From Aldrovandia affinis (Eukaryota; Chordata; Actinopteri; Notacanthiformes; Halosauridae), in assembly GCA_029706075.1 (NCBI GenBank), contig JAINUG010000195.1:1162001-1226000 (forward strand): DNA of 64,000 nucleotides, read 5' to 3'. The notes under the pieces are model-generated. The model ran no database searches, had not been told where the DNA came from, and was given only the letters and a program-made list of their open reading frames with translations. This document shows positions 34,901 through 45,504 of the stretch, piece after piece. Position numbers and translations under genes: made by a program. The stretch's first letter is position 1; every line of letters starts with the position of its first letter.

Positions 34901-37900
34901 TACACATTTATAAAAAAAATAATCACACAATTATTTTGCATTTCACATTTCATTTTTCCAGGCCGGGGCCTTTCTGTGCGGAGTTTGCATTCGCGTGGAT
35001 TTCCTCCGGGTACTCCGGTTTCTTCCCACAGTAAAAAAAGACATGCACGTTAGGCTAATTGGAGAATCTAAAATTGCCCGTAGGTATGAGTGTGTGAGTG
35101 AATGGTGTGTGTGCCCTGCGATGGATTGGCATTTCAGGGTGTTCTCGCCCGAACGCATGCTGGGATAGGCTCCAGCACCCCCGCGACCCTGACCAGGAAT
35201 AAGCGGCTTAGATAATGGATGGATGGATGGATGGACATTTCATTTTTAGTCTCACTGTGGCCTAATGCAAGATTGAATCAGTCCCTAATAAGCACAAGTA
35301 TTCTTGAAAATGTAATGAATGAAGCAAGTTTGTGTGTGTGCTTGCATGTATGTGTGTGTGTGTCTGTGTGTCTGTCTGTGTGTGTGAGGAACCGTTGAGA
35401 GATTCAGACTACAGTGTGTAATGTGACACTCTCTCCTCTGACAGATGTACGGGCTCATCTGGCTGACTGACCTGAGGAGCAAGTTTGACAGCGTTGATCT
35501 CCTCATCATGCTGACCTCCGCAGTCTGCCATGACCTGGACCATACCGGCTACAACAACGCCTACCAGGTGAGCTGGGACTGCCATCATGTTACTGATGCA
35601 CCCGCCTGCACAAAGACCCAAAGACACACAGTGGTGTACACAGCTGTTACAGGCATTATGTACCTGGAGCAATAACTAACAGAAATGACCAGAACAATGA
35701 ATAATGAAATTCCACACAAGCTTTCCTTGCACTGCCAATTTGACCTCTTACTTGACAGGTGGACCCAGCTGACTAATCTATTTATTTACAGGCGTTATCA
35801 TAATGCTACTGCCACATTGTGGAAATGTTAATAGCTAGTCGACTGATGGGATTGTTTGAATCCTGATGAATGTTGATAGCCCCGAGGCAATACTTGATGG
35901 ATGCAAAGCTCACACACACACATCAGTCTGTACATCAGTCGCTGACTGAATGTAGGAGTGTGATGACTGAAGCAGCTGATCCTGGATCAGTGGCAGCTTT
36001 TCATAATGGCTGGGGGTTACTGAATGGGGCTGGGCTCGCTAACCCTGGATCAGCGTAAAGGGTAGAGCCTACGGCACACATTACACACTTCAGTCAGCCT
36101 CGCTCTCTGCCAATCGTCGCACAGTGATGACATCAGACCCTGTCTTTCAGATCAACGCACGCACAGAGCTCGCCCTGCGGTACAACGACATATCGCCCCT
36201 GGAGAACCACCACTGCGCCGTGGCCTTCGAGATCCTAGAGAAGGTACAGCGGCTGGGCTTCAGTGATCCGTGAAGCTGCTGAGTTTGCACACAATGTTCT
36301 CATCGCACCGTAGCGGAATGAAGTTTAATGTAGGAATGGCACGTGCTCACAAAGCCTCAACAATGCAGTCTCTGGTCAGTCAGCATAACAACACTGTCGC
36401 CACATCGCTCCAACGTCAAAGCAACTGTTAGGAGAGCCTCGTGTGTTATCTGGAGTGCGGATGATTGCTTCTAAATGTCGCCTGCGCTGGGGTTTGATTC
36501 ATTTGTAGACTCAACATGATGATTGACATAGACAAGAGATGGCATTGATCATAGATAAAGCTGCCTGCAAGTTGAATTTTTCAAATGTAATGCAATGTAA
36601 TCCGTTCTTGAAAAAGTTTGTTTGTGACACTGAATAACCCTGAAATCACCATAGCTGCATAGTAATTGGATTGTTGTTTTTTTCCACAGAAAGAAAGCAA
36701 TATTTTTAGAAACCTGACAACTGAGCAGTATAAAAGGATAAGAGAAGGCATGATCAAGTAAGACACATTTTCAATATTCTCCTTTGAACATCATCTCCAG
36801 CGAAGCCTCAATAGTTGTTCTGTCAGCATGCATCCCTATCTTGAGTTTATTTTCATCTTACTGCCACCCTGATATTTATGGTAGTCGCAGAAAAACAACT
36901 TTGCAAAAATGCAGCACTATTATATTGCAGAATATAAAGAAAATGAATGGTGTCATTGTATCCACAGCATTTAGGAAATACATCTAATTGCTTTTTTGAA
37001 TAACGAAAGTAAGCAAGTGCAACTTTCCATTACAAAACATTGTGAGTTCAGTGGTCTCTGAAATCAGCATGAAATGTTGTGTTGGCTGGCAGTGTAGTGT
37101 AATGGTTAGGGAGCTGGGCTTGTAACTCAGAGGTTGCAGGTTCAATTCCTTGAGCAAGGCACTTAACCTGAATTGCTTCAGTAAAAATATCCAGCTGTAT
37201 AAATGGATTGTATGTAAAGAAATGTAAACTGTGTAAGTCGCTCTGGATAAGAGCGTCTGCTAAATGCCTAAAAATGTCAATGTAAAAAAAAAAAACTGTA
37301 CCAGCACAATTGACTTATTTCAGAGATCGGGTCAAGGCACAGCCTCCTGAAGAAACCGTGCTAATTTTGTTATTGCAGGTGCATCCTTGCCACTGACATG
37401 ACGAGGCACAATGACATCCTGAATAAATTCAAGTGCATCCTGCCCTCGTTTGACTTCAGCAACAAGGACCACAAAGACGTGGTTAGTGTGGGGGCGGTCA
37501 GGTGGCCCTGACACCGGGGAACAGGTCACAGTGGCAGGTGTCACCCACAGTCTGCTCGTTAAAGGTGGCCTGTATGACGGCGGCTGCGTTATTCTCGTGC
37601 TCCTGCTCGACTTCCGAGGGTCCGCATCGGCGAGGGCTTGAGTGGGGGGAAAACTGCTTGGAGCCCAGATGGAACTGACAGCAGAGGTCACGACAGAGGT
37701 CACGCAGCTCCTGGCAACAGATATAGATAGAGTGAGATGACTTAAGTAGTCCAGTGAAGTAGGACCGCCTTCTATGTTATGCTGGAATTGTATTGCAGTG
37801 GGCCAATAATAATAATAATAATCCATTGCAGTTCCCACATTCACTCAATTTGTCAGCTGAAAACTTCCCAAAACAGTCCTCACTAAATCTGACCTGACAA

Positions 37901-40621
37901 ACGTACGTCAGACACAGACTGTAGACACAGGTGTAGATTGTTCAACAATAACAAGTAAGCAGCCTGGCTGATAGAGCCCAGCTAGCACTTAACATTCCCC
38001 CAACGCCAATGGCACATGGCTCCAGTCTCAGAACAATTCCGGGGCAGTCTGTGTCAGTAACAATTTTGTGTCAGTAACAGCACCCCCCCAACAAAAAAAC
38101 GTACAGAAGTTATGTGATTTAAGTGAAGGATTTGTGTGTCATTTTTAAACCTCATTTGCAGACGGACTGTAAACTTTGCTGTGAGGATGTACCTCAGTGA
38201 TCTCCACTGGGTTTCATTTGGGGAATTTGAATCACCTGTTGTCCCAGGCCTGTTGTTAACTGATTCTTTCAGGTACTCGTCCTGGCATGACATCATCGTG
38301 AGACGGAGAACATGCCGTTTCAGCCCCGAAGCTCAAGGGCAAGAGGGGCTTTCTGGTTGTTTGACGTCAGTCAGAGTCTCAGAGGAGGCAGATCATTGCC
38401 AGCCTCTGGGAATTAGCTTGCCCTGTAGTGAGGGGCGGCGAGTTTGTGGGGGAGGGTGAATCGAGATAAATAGAGGGTATAATTGGCTACTAAATTGGGA
38501 GAAAAAAGAAAAAAATAATAATTCTGAAACAAAATTACGAATGAAAAAAGAGGACTGATGCGTTTTCCTGTTGGTCCCTTCAGCTGATGATGATCATGAT
38601 CAAAGTGAGTGACATCTCCAACGAGGCGAGGCCGATGGACGTGGCGGAGCCCTGGCTGGACTGCCTGCTGCAGGAGTTCTTCAACCAGGTGACCCGGTGA
38701 CCGGGCCACGCGCACACCAACCTGGAACACACACAAGTGTAGGAGTTTGGGCGTAACGGTGTGACGCACGCAGTCATGTGACAGTCCTGATGGAAGCAGA
38801 TCCAACAGTCATTGCAGGGGCGCATAATAAAAAGAACATGGCTCTTCCAGAGGTTAGGGTACGTTTCGCAGCAAATCAACATTGGTGAGGCCTCCCGCGT
38901 GGTCTAGTGGTTTCAACATCCTGACGCTGGCCACGGAGACCGGGATTCGATTCCCTGACGATTCCCTGAGTCGGCTCTGGCCGGGAGTGCCACCGGGGAG
39001 GTTAATTGGCTGTCCGTCCCAAGGAGGGGGGAGGGAAGCTGACACAGTTCGCTGCGCACAGGAGTGGTTCTGGGGTACCAGAATTACAGTCGACGGCACA
39101 ATGAGTGCTGTCTCGGAGGAGGCAGCGCTATGCCCTTGTCACTGCTGGTCACTGGGCTACGGCAGCGAACTACAAAGGAGGGGATTGAACTAAGCACAGC
39201 GGGAGTAATTGGTTACCAAATTGGGAGAAAAACAGGGTAAATATATATTTTTTTATTACATTTAAAAAAAATCTACATTGGTGCATATATATATCAATAT
39301 TATGTCATTGGGGCCCAAAATAACGGTTTGCATTGAAGCATACCTCATCCACACGTAATTCCCAGAAGCCCTTGCTACTTCTATCTAAAATACATACATA
39401 ATAATTGTGTTGAATAATTGGCTTGTAACAGAGATTGCAGGTTCAAATCCTCAGTGGGGCACTGCTGTTACACCCTTGTGTATAAGTGGATAAGAAAAAC
39501 ATACATCATGTAACATAAATAATACTTTCAGAGTGACATGGAGAAGCTAGAGGGCCTTCCTGTTACCCCATTCATGGACAGGGACAAGGTGACCAAGCCC
39601 TCTTCTCAGACTGGCTTCATCCGATTTGTCCTTTTCCCCCTCTTCATGGAGCTGGCAAACCTTTTCCCCTGTCTGGAGGTGAGTTAGCCCCCACCCTGCC
39701 CCTGTGTGGGGGGTGGGGGCACTAAAGCAACACTACACAGTGTCGTAGGTCTCAGTCCACAGAATCCAGTGTGAAATACCTGTATATACACTGTAGAACA
39801 GTTGAGATTTTAAAGGTTACTGGCTGCAGATGTTTAGAGATGTCAGCCTTTCATTCAGATCCTGCTGCAAGATACGACATACTGTAAACTGCAAAAAAGG
39901 GCCAGCCATGGCTAATTTCACTTTGGTTTGAAATTAATGAATTGTGTTGTTTTTTTAAAACTTGATTCTTGGTAATTTCATATTGAATGGCATAATCTTT
40001 CAGGGATTGCTTTGGTCATGTCTTTTATGCTAGTTTATTGTCAATGCTTGAAAGGCATAATCTTCTCAAAGTGTAGTTTGATGCCCAAATTTTAGTGCTG
40101 CACTCAAATGTGGGTGATCAGACATGCTTTTACACATTTTGCTTTTCTTTGCTTTAAGATTTTCTTTTAGGACAAGTCTAATTTCAGATGGCAGGATAGC
40201 TATTGAAAAGCAAAGTACACAGGTCTAATGAGCTTTCAGTACGTTGCTAATTCCTGGAGGGTTCTATTGCCCATGACAACGGGCCCTAGCATAGCACTTG
40301 AAAACATGTTGAAAAAGCCAGTCCCTTTTGCGCCTGCACTCGACCTGTCGATGGCTATTCATTCAGCTTTTTCATTCAGTCCCCCTCTCTGGTGCCCCCG
40401 TTTCCTAGCAACACATCATCGACCCCGTGCGCAAGGCCCTCGACTACTACACCGACATGGAGAGAGCCCTGGACGAGAAGAAGCTGAACCGAGCCCAGAG
40501 CGAGAACGTGGCCAGGTCAAAAGAGACAACGCAGGACACGCGAGAGAGCCCGCCGCCCAATCAGAACAACAGCAGCAGCAGTCAGCCAATCAGAACCTCT
40601 CGAAACCCTGCGGAACCTTGA
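25907..40621 (+). CDS. PDE9A: PDE9A-type high-affinity cGMP phosphodiesterase
   Basis: Fourteen coding exons: 25907-25994, 29150-29311, 29703-29754, 30614-30716, 31270-31412, 32221-32280, 34404-34581, 35445-35567, 36151-36243, 36690-36757, 37379-37481, 38584-38688, 39532-39678 and 40409-40621. They total 1638 bases, all phases agree, and they give 545 residues. PDE9 hydrolyses cGMP to GMP. The metal-binding residues are H251 and H255 (HNFKH), H291 and D292 (HDLDH) and D401 (VSDISNE). Q452 and F455 form the purine pocket. Each is one position from the human PDE9A2 numbering. [25 protein letters not shown] is a close PDE9A match. The N-terminal part and the NQ/S-rich C-terminus diverge, so this may be a paralogue rather than the direct PDE9A orthologue. 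Exon 5 uses a GC donor. The start is the first ATG of the matching frame. Confidence 0.92.
26225..26345 (+). repeat. LINE-like 3' end fragment
   Basis: GGGGGGTCTAGGCCTGGGTTCCC, then AAAGCGCTATACAAATACATTTGATTTGATTTGATTT. The same 3' end occurs at 62940-63032. Confidence 0.75.
27172..27560 (+). repeat. SINE-C, full length, head type 'GTGGTCTAGTGG'
   Basis: The tRNA-like head has CGTGGTCTAGTGGTTTCAA and GGGGTTCGATTCCCC, followed by the shared body, TTGGCTACCAAATTGGAAG and an A/TA-rich end. It lies in PDE9A intron 1. Confidence 0.85.
28108..28296. mobile_element. Palindromic MITE (CAGGGGTGTCAAACTCATT family)
   Basis: ATTCCATCGAGGGCCGAGTG at the left pairs with CACTCGGCCCTCGATGGAAT at the right. 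The right terminus ACACCCCTG is complete and the left one is cut back. It lies in PDE9A intron 1. Confidence 0.85.
28771..28898 (+). repeat. SINE-A with a reduced tail
   Basis: The head (GGCTCAGTTGGTAGAGC, GGGTTCAATTCCC) is intact. The stem-loop part of the tail is deleted, leaving AAATGGCATATATAAT. Confidence 0.8.
30124..30500 (+). repeat. SINE-C, full length, head type 'GGTGTAATGGTAAGAG'
   Basis: A head of a third sequence type (GGTGGTGTAATGGTAAGAGTG, GGGGTTAAATTCCC) precedes the usual body and ATTGACTACTAAGTTGGGAG end. It lies in PDE9A intron 3. Confidence 0.8.
30745..30804 (+). repeat. 23-bp tandem repeat, 2.6 units, in PDE9A intron 4
   Basis: The unit is TTCATTTTCTACAGGTGATG plus TCA. 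Each unit carries a splice-acceptor-like TTTTCTACAG. Confidence 0.9.
30872..31170 (-). repeat. SINE-C copy in PDE9A intron 4
   Basis: A minus-strand body with CTCGGAGGAGGCGGTTCAT and a TTAGGAGAAAAACGGG end, truncated at the head. Confidence 0.75.
31690..32080 (-). repeat. SINE-C, full length, in PDE9A intron 5
   Basis: Minus strand: a head with GGTTCGAAACCC near 32005, the CATCTCGGAGGAGGCGGATC body and the ATTGGGAGAAAAACTGGG end. Confidence 0.8.
33430..33660 (+). pseudogene. Possible THAP-domain transposase fragment in PDE9A intron 6
   Basis: The reading frame contains [15 protein letters not shown], resembling the C-x-x-H-F...F part of a THAP zinc finger. Such domains occur in P-element and Kolobok transposases and in THAP proteins. 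The upstream Cys pair is not visible. It is short and may be a chance match. Confidence 0.35.
33975..34330 (-). repeat. LINE-like 3' end in PDE9A intron 6
   Basis: ATCAATCTTCAATCTTTATTTTTGTACAGCGCCATTTACAAACAGGTTG... is an inverted LINE 3' end, like those at 20.2 kb. It ends about 75 bases before exon 7. Confidence 0.6.
34965..35236 (+). repeat. SINE-D, 5' truncated, GGAT tail
   Basis: GGGGCCTTTCTGTGCGGAG through CCCTGCGATGGATTGGCATTT to GATAATGGATGGATGGATGG matches the widespread fish repeat also seen at 58976. It lies in PDE9A intron 7. Confidence 0.85.
37088..37290 (+). repeat. SINE-B, nearly full length
   Basis: The head has GTGTAATGGTTAGGGAGC and GGTTCAATTCC. The tail has GTCGCTCTGGATAAGAGCG, TCTGCTAAATGCC and an AATGTCAATGTAAAA end. 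It lies in PDE9A intron 10. Confidence 0.85.
38290..38535 (+). repeat. SINE-C 3' part in PDE9A intron 11
   Basis: It has a TCTCAGAGGAGGCAGATCATT body and TAATTGGCTACTAAATTGGG plus an A-rich end that stops about 50 bases before exon 12. Confidence 0.7.
38888..39260 (+). repeat. SINE-C, full length, head type 'GTGGTCTAGTGG'
   Basis: The head is almost identical to the copy at 27172 (CGTGGTCTAGTGGTTTCAA), followed by the body and a TTGGTTACCAAATTGGGAG end. It lies in PDE9A intron 12. Confidence 0.85.
39415..39500 (+). repeat. SINE-B fragment
   Basis: GGCTTGTAACAGAGATTGCAGGTTCAAATCC followed by GGGGCACTGCTGTTACACCC matches the middle of the SINE-B head. Confidence 0.6.
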
Positions 40622-42904
40622 GACTCACCACACTATACTAAAATTCTGCCTGTTGTATGGCCGGGTAGCGTTATACCAAATGAAATTTCTTCTCAGGACC
40701 AAATCAAATATTTTGTTAATGGATTTGGGATATAATATGTCCAGGTGGGCTCTTGTAATATAAGTAAACTAGGAGGGGGAATTAGGACTCGAAAACTTCC
40801 AAGCTTAATGTTTTATATACTGTATGTGCTGTGTTTGTAATTTAGAGAGAAATGACCTCTTCAGCTATAGTTGCAATATGATTATATCCCTTCCAAACAA
40901 ATGGCAAGTAACAATCATTTACTTCACAAATCACCATGTAATTCCATGTTGTCACTACTCTGCACATACATTGTGTGATACTCCTAGCATCAAGCATGTT
41001 GTGCTGTTTCAAAATATATTGTGTGTTCATTGTTAGTCATTTTTTATGTTACTTGTCCATTAGACAAAGTATGAGTAAAACTTTGATTATGTTTTTACAC
41101 ACATACAAATGTAATGCTTATAGTTTTTTTTTTTTACAAGCCAAGACAGATCTTTAGCTACAATGCCTGAATACATTTTCAAACATATGGCGTGATGTTT
41201 TCGTGTCTTTTAAGTTCACGAGTGTATTCGATACGAATACACGAAATATATTCAAGATTAAGGGTCTTCAACCAGGGGTCTGCAGCCCCCTGGCGGCCTG
41301 TGGGGGCACTGCAGGGAGTTCCTGATACGATATTTCTTTATATAATACAGTATATACAATTGAATGACAACATATATACCCTCGTGCACTTTCACGAATA
41401 CATTTGATTTATTTTTAGTAAACAGGGCGGTTTTTAAAAGCGCAAACATAGTCTTCCTCCTGGCCGTGTAAAGAGAAAGATCGAGTGTCGTGCGTCCTTC
41501 CTTGGTTGACACTACACGGTTCTCAACGGGATACCGTAATCCACGTAATAATGCGCATTCTTTGTCATGTGCGGATAGGTTGACTGTATTTCTGAGGTGC
41601 GGATAGCTTGACCGCAGTGGCAAGGAAAGGTTGAAACCCCTTGTCCTAGACATAGAACCTAGCATCCTACACTAATAGCTAGTATAGTAATGCTGTGGTT
41701 TATTTTGAGCGTTGAGTATAATACGTAACCAAATGTTATTTACCCGTTATTGTTATATAGGCTTGTATTCAATGATTCAGTATGTGCAACACTCTGAGGC
41801 CCATATTCTACGCAACACCATTTGACAAATACCAGCACATAACCTCTGCCAATTTCAATCTATACTGGCTGCCAATAAAATATCAGATGAATTTCAAAAT
41901 TCTGGTTCTCACCCACAACATAGACTACGGTGAACTGCTACACTCCTCCGTGGTCCCTGAGGTTCTCTTAACTCCATGCTGCTCAAACCATGAAAGACCG
42001 GGCTCTGCATCTTTGGTGGTTATCGTGCCTTCTCTGCTCAGCTGCACCTGTGGGGTACCGAACAGGGACCCAGACGCAAACCAGGATAAGGCAGTAAAGG
42101 AACGTTTAATGATCAGGCAAGGTTCAAAAGCCGATAGTCAGAGTTAGGAAAAGTACAAAATCTAAATCCAAAAGAGTAGTCAAAAAGGCAATACAAAAGT
42201 CGAATTTAATCGAAGTCGAATTTATCGAACTTAATCTAAATCTTTAATGTTAGTAGATTAGTACTATATACATGTAACTAATATATACAGAGTGTTAGAA
42301 AGAAAGAAGGAAGTAAACGAGATAGGAAAATAAGGCAGAAAACCCGTAAAGTCGAAATCACCCGAATAGTGCAATAACAAAGAGGAGTGGATTATCGAAA
42401 AACACGAAACACAGACAGACTGGGAAACAGACGTGAATGAACCGTAATGATAATAAAAATAATAAAATACAAAAACAAACAGAACAAACGTGGCAAAACA
42501 TAACAGCTCCTCACCCCAGCTCCTTTTTAGCTCCTTACGGAACACCTTCCCACCTTCCTTTAGATCCTGTGCCACATTTTTACTCACTTTAAATGTCTGT
42601 TAAACACACATTCTTAAAACTGGTCTCTAGATTGTATGTGTGTATGTATGTATTATTATTATCTTTAATAACAATTGATTTTATTTTTCCTTTTAACACA
42701 ATTTTCTTCTTTGTTCACTCCATGTACATCATTTTTGTCTGTTTCCATTTGCTAATTAAATTGACTATTGATTTAAATGGTGTCCCTCCTTGCTGTATTG
42801 TTAATGCTGTATTGTTCGGAATTTTGAGTTTGATAAGGCACTATATAAATAAAATTGATTATTATTAATTGATTATGTACCCAGCGAGTCTACTTTGGAA
42901 AATG
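40012..42904 (+). repeat. Tandem duplication, unit 1 (contains the real PDE9A last exon)
   Basis: The unit runs from intron 13 through the terminal exon and a LINE-like fragment to GTACCCAGCGAGTC. Its parts recur in order in the next unit: GTTTATTGTCAAT, the CTTTTCTTTGCTTTAAG stretch, the exon, the 3' flank to AATATTTTGTTAATGG, and the LINE tail ending TATATAAATAAAAT. Confidence 0.8.
41790..42860 (+). mobile_element. LINE (L2/Rex1-like) 3' remnant, split by an insertion
   Basis: The frame at 41830-41920 encodes HITSANFNLYWLPIKYQMNFK, the typical C-terminal 'LHWLP' block of L2/Rex1-type reverse transcriptases. The following part (LRNTFPP-like, then TTTAAATGTCTGTTAAA) resumes at about 42525. 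An unrelated 480-base insertion (42048-42525) lies between. The end is CTATATAAATAAAAT. Confidence 0.65.
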
Positions 42905-43254
42905 TCGTTTATACCAGTTTATTGTTAATTCCTGTTGCCCATATTTTAGTGCTGTACTCAAATGTAAGTGAACAGACACCAAATGCTTCTACACATTTTG
43001 CTTTTCTTTGATTTAAAATGTTCTTTTAGTATTAGCCTAATTTCAGATTACGGGATAACTATTGAAAAGCAATGTATACAGGTCTAATGAGCATTCAGCG
43101 CGTTGCTAATTCCTGGAGGGTTCTATTGCCCATGACAACGGGCCGAGCATAGCACTTGAAAACATGTTGAAAAAGCCAGTCCCTTTGCGCCTTTTGGCTA
43201 TTCATTCAGCTTTTTCATTCAGTCCCCTCTCTGGTGCCCCGTTTCCTAGCAACA

Positions 43255-43560
43255 CATCATCGACCCCGTGCGCAAGGCCCTGGAAAGCCCTGGACGAGAA
43301 GAAGCAGAACCGAGCCCAAAGTGGTTCTCTGTGGCTCAGTTGGTAGAGCACAGGGTTGGCAACGCTTAGGTTGTGGGTTCAATCCCCACTGGGGCCACAT
43401 ATACTGAAAATGTATGCATTCACTACTGTAAGTCGCTTTGGATAAAAGCGTCTGCTAAATGGCATATATTATATATTACAAAGCGAGAACGTGGAGGGAG
43501 CCCGCCGCCCAATCAGAACAGCAGCAGTCAGCCAATCAGAACCTCTCGAAACCTTGAAAC
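43255..43560 (+). pseudogene. Decayed second copy of the PDE9A terminal exon
   Basis: The acceptor TTTCCTAG and the first residues ([11 protein letters not shown]) are kept. A net 20-base deletion then shifts the frame, and a SINE-A at 43322-43474 splits it, flanked by a CAAAG repeat. The downstream NQ/S-rich part and TCTCGAAACC remain readable. If spliced, the exon would end within the SINE after about 39 residues. Confidence 0.85.
43322..43474 (+). repeat. SINE-A inside the decayed PDE9A exon copy
   Basis: Full length: the GGCTCAGTTGGTAGAGC head and the GTCGCTTTGGATAAAAGCG tail with TATATTATATATTA, flanked by a CAAAG duplication. Confidence 0.9.
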
Positions 43561-43671
43561 TCATTGCACTATAATAATGCCTGCCTGTTGAACGGATGGG
43601 TAGCACGATACTGAATTAAATCTTCTCGGGACCAAATCAAATATTTTATTAATGGGTTTTGAATACAATGT

Positions 43672-43990
43672 AATAACATGAGAATACGTAATGATGAGAA
43701 CAGGCCTTTGCCCATCAAGGCTCGTCATGTCCGAAATCGAAAGAGTATCTAGTACTGCTTCAAGCCTGGACTTGAATAGCTCAAGTGTTTCTGCCTCAAC
43801 TACTTGTCCTGACAACTTTCTGTGTAAAAACAACAACAACAAAAAACACCAACCGTCCTGATGTTCGTGCGCAATTTGCCTTTAACTCATTTCCACCTGT
43901 GTCCCCTTGTTCTGCTAACTGAATTTATCTTTCAAAATCTTTGGTAGTTCACTTTGTTAATCCCTTCTGGGAATTTAAAAATCTCAAATC
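43672..43990 (+). repeat. Interspersed repeat E copy
   Basis: AACATGAGAATACGTAATGATGAGAACAGGCC and GAAAGAGTATCTAGTACTGC match the copies at 3567 and 25385. Confidence 0.7.
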
Positions 43991-44021
43991 AAATCCCCCT
44001 CGGTGTGGATGTTTTCAATAT

Positions 44022-44077
44022 ACTTTGTATTCCTCATTTACTCAGGTGTTTCCTTTATTTGATAGTTATATGTAGAT
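44022..44077. mobile_element. Solo Tc1-type inverted repeat
   Basis: TCAATATACTTTGTATTCCTCA...GGTGTTTCCTTTATTTG is the reverse complement of the outer end of the Tc1 remnant at 24366. No transposase accompanies it. Confidence 0.7.
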
Positions 44078-44114
44078 CAACTGCAATAAAATTAAAATTA
44101 AAAAGCTATTTGTC

Positions 44115-44126
44115 GCCATCTAGTGG
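44115..44126 (-). promoter_or_regulatory. CTCF-core-like motif
   Basis: The minus strand reads CCACTAGATGGC, matching the core of the vertebrate CTCF consensus. It lies between the end of PDE9A and the start of TSN. A 12-base match can occur by chance. Confidence 0.3.
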
Positions 44127-44364
44127 ACCAATCAAGTTGCAATTTAATCCATATCAAATTTATTTGGTTTTGATTGTTAGATTATTTTCTTCGGTAAACT
44201 ACGATTTAGTCATTTATGTTCTAAAAGCGTTTGTACAGTGCAATTTATGTTAATTTATACCAGCTCATTCGCTGTCACGGAAACAGGTTCAATGGCTGAA
44301 ATCACTTTCAAATACAGCTATAATCAATTTAAAATCTAGCCGACATACATGCAATTTTAATTTT

Positions 44365-44720
44365 GCAGGCTCAGCATCTTTGCTGGTTATCGTGCCTTCT
44401 CTGCTTGCTCACCCACCCTCCATCCTTACGGAACACCTTACCACCTGCATCCCTAAATCCTGTACCTCATTGTTACTCATTTTAAATGTCTGTTAAAGAC
44501 ATCTTCATTCTACCTTCTACCTTTTCCTTTTAACACAATTTTCGTCTGCGTTTACTCCACGTGCATAGTTTTTTTTCCATTTCTGTTTGTAAATTGTTCG
44601 TGTTATTTTACGATGTATTGAAATGCATCCCTCCTTGTATTGTTGGTGTTGAATTGTTAAGAGCTTTCAGTTTGGCGACAAGGCGCTATATAAATAAAAT
44701 GTTTATTTATTTATTTATTT
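44365..44720 (+). repeat. LINE (L2/Rex1-like) 3' end, duplication unit 2
   Basis: TTGCTGGTTATCGTGCCTTCTCTGC, then TTACGGAACACCTTACCACC through GCGCTATATAAATAAAATG. It is the uninterrupted counterpart of the 41990/42530 segments. Confidence 0.7.
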
Positions 44721-44769
44721 ATTAGTATCATTATATAATTGTACCCAGCAAGTCGGAAAATGTACAGTC

Positions 44770-45504
44770 AAAGTCATCTAGCGGTCATACGTGTCACGTG
44801 TCTTCCCTGCAAAAAGCGTTCATTTAAATATTCAGTAGCCTAATGCAAGGCGATTTATAAACCCAATTAAATCAAATTTACACAGTCCTACTATTTAAAA
44901 CGACTCTCGATATATGTACTACATTGCACACAACACTTACTCATCCATTTAATTAAACGTTTAAAAAGCGTGTCGTAAAGACAGTCCATATCAATGTATC
45001 GTTGTGCAAACGATATATTCCTAATTACATCCACTGATCAACCTATCAAACCGAGGAAAGGTATAGGCCTACATGCCTGATTCAAAATATGATATACATA
45101 TATGTATACATATATAAAGCATGAACTATGTCGCTATTTATCTTCTCGTTTAACCGTCTCAATTTAAGGCTAGTTAGCTCTAGCTACATTCGCCTGATAT
45201 CATCTCGGTCTCCACAGAGCAAAAATTGCAAACACTTTCTATTTTACAGTTGGAGCAATCTGCACAGTGTTTAGATGACATCATCTTGAGGCGACACGCC
45301 GAGGAAGGACCCCCGAGAGCACGTTGACAGATACCTTTGTTAGCTAGCTAGCGAACGTTAGCTAACCAACGAGCCAGAGTGTTCCCAAGCTAGGTAACGT
45401 GGGCGAACTTAGGTCTTATTTTACGCACAGCGCTGAGGACCATTGTGGCATACATTAATCTGAACCGGTTGTTCTAGCTAGCGGTCTACAGCAACGTCCT
45501 AAAG
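44770..45504 (+). promoter_or_regulatory. TSN upstream region
   Basis: It lies between the duplication and the TSN start codon. The 200 bases before the ATG contain GCTAGCTA-type repeats and moderately CpG-containing DNA. No distinct promoter element was recognised. Confidence 0.35.

Larger units (their letters stand above)
42905..44765 (+). repeat. Tandem duplication, unit 2 (decayed)
   Basis: It begins GGAAAATGTCGTTTATACCAGTTTATTG, parallel to 40012, and ends GTACCCAGCAAGTCGGAAAATG. It is about 1 kb shorter than unit 1: the stretch equivalent to 40745-41790 is replaced by unrelated repeat sequence. Substitutions and indels are frequent, so the duplication is old. Confidence 0.75.
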
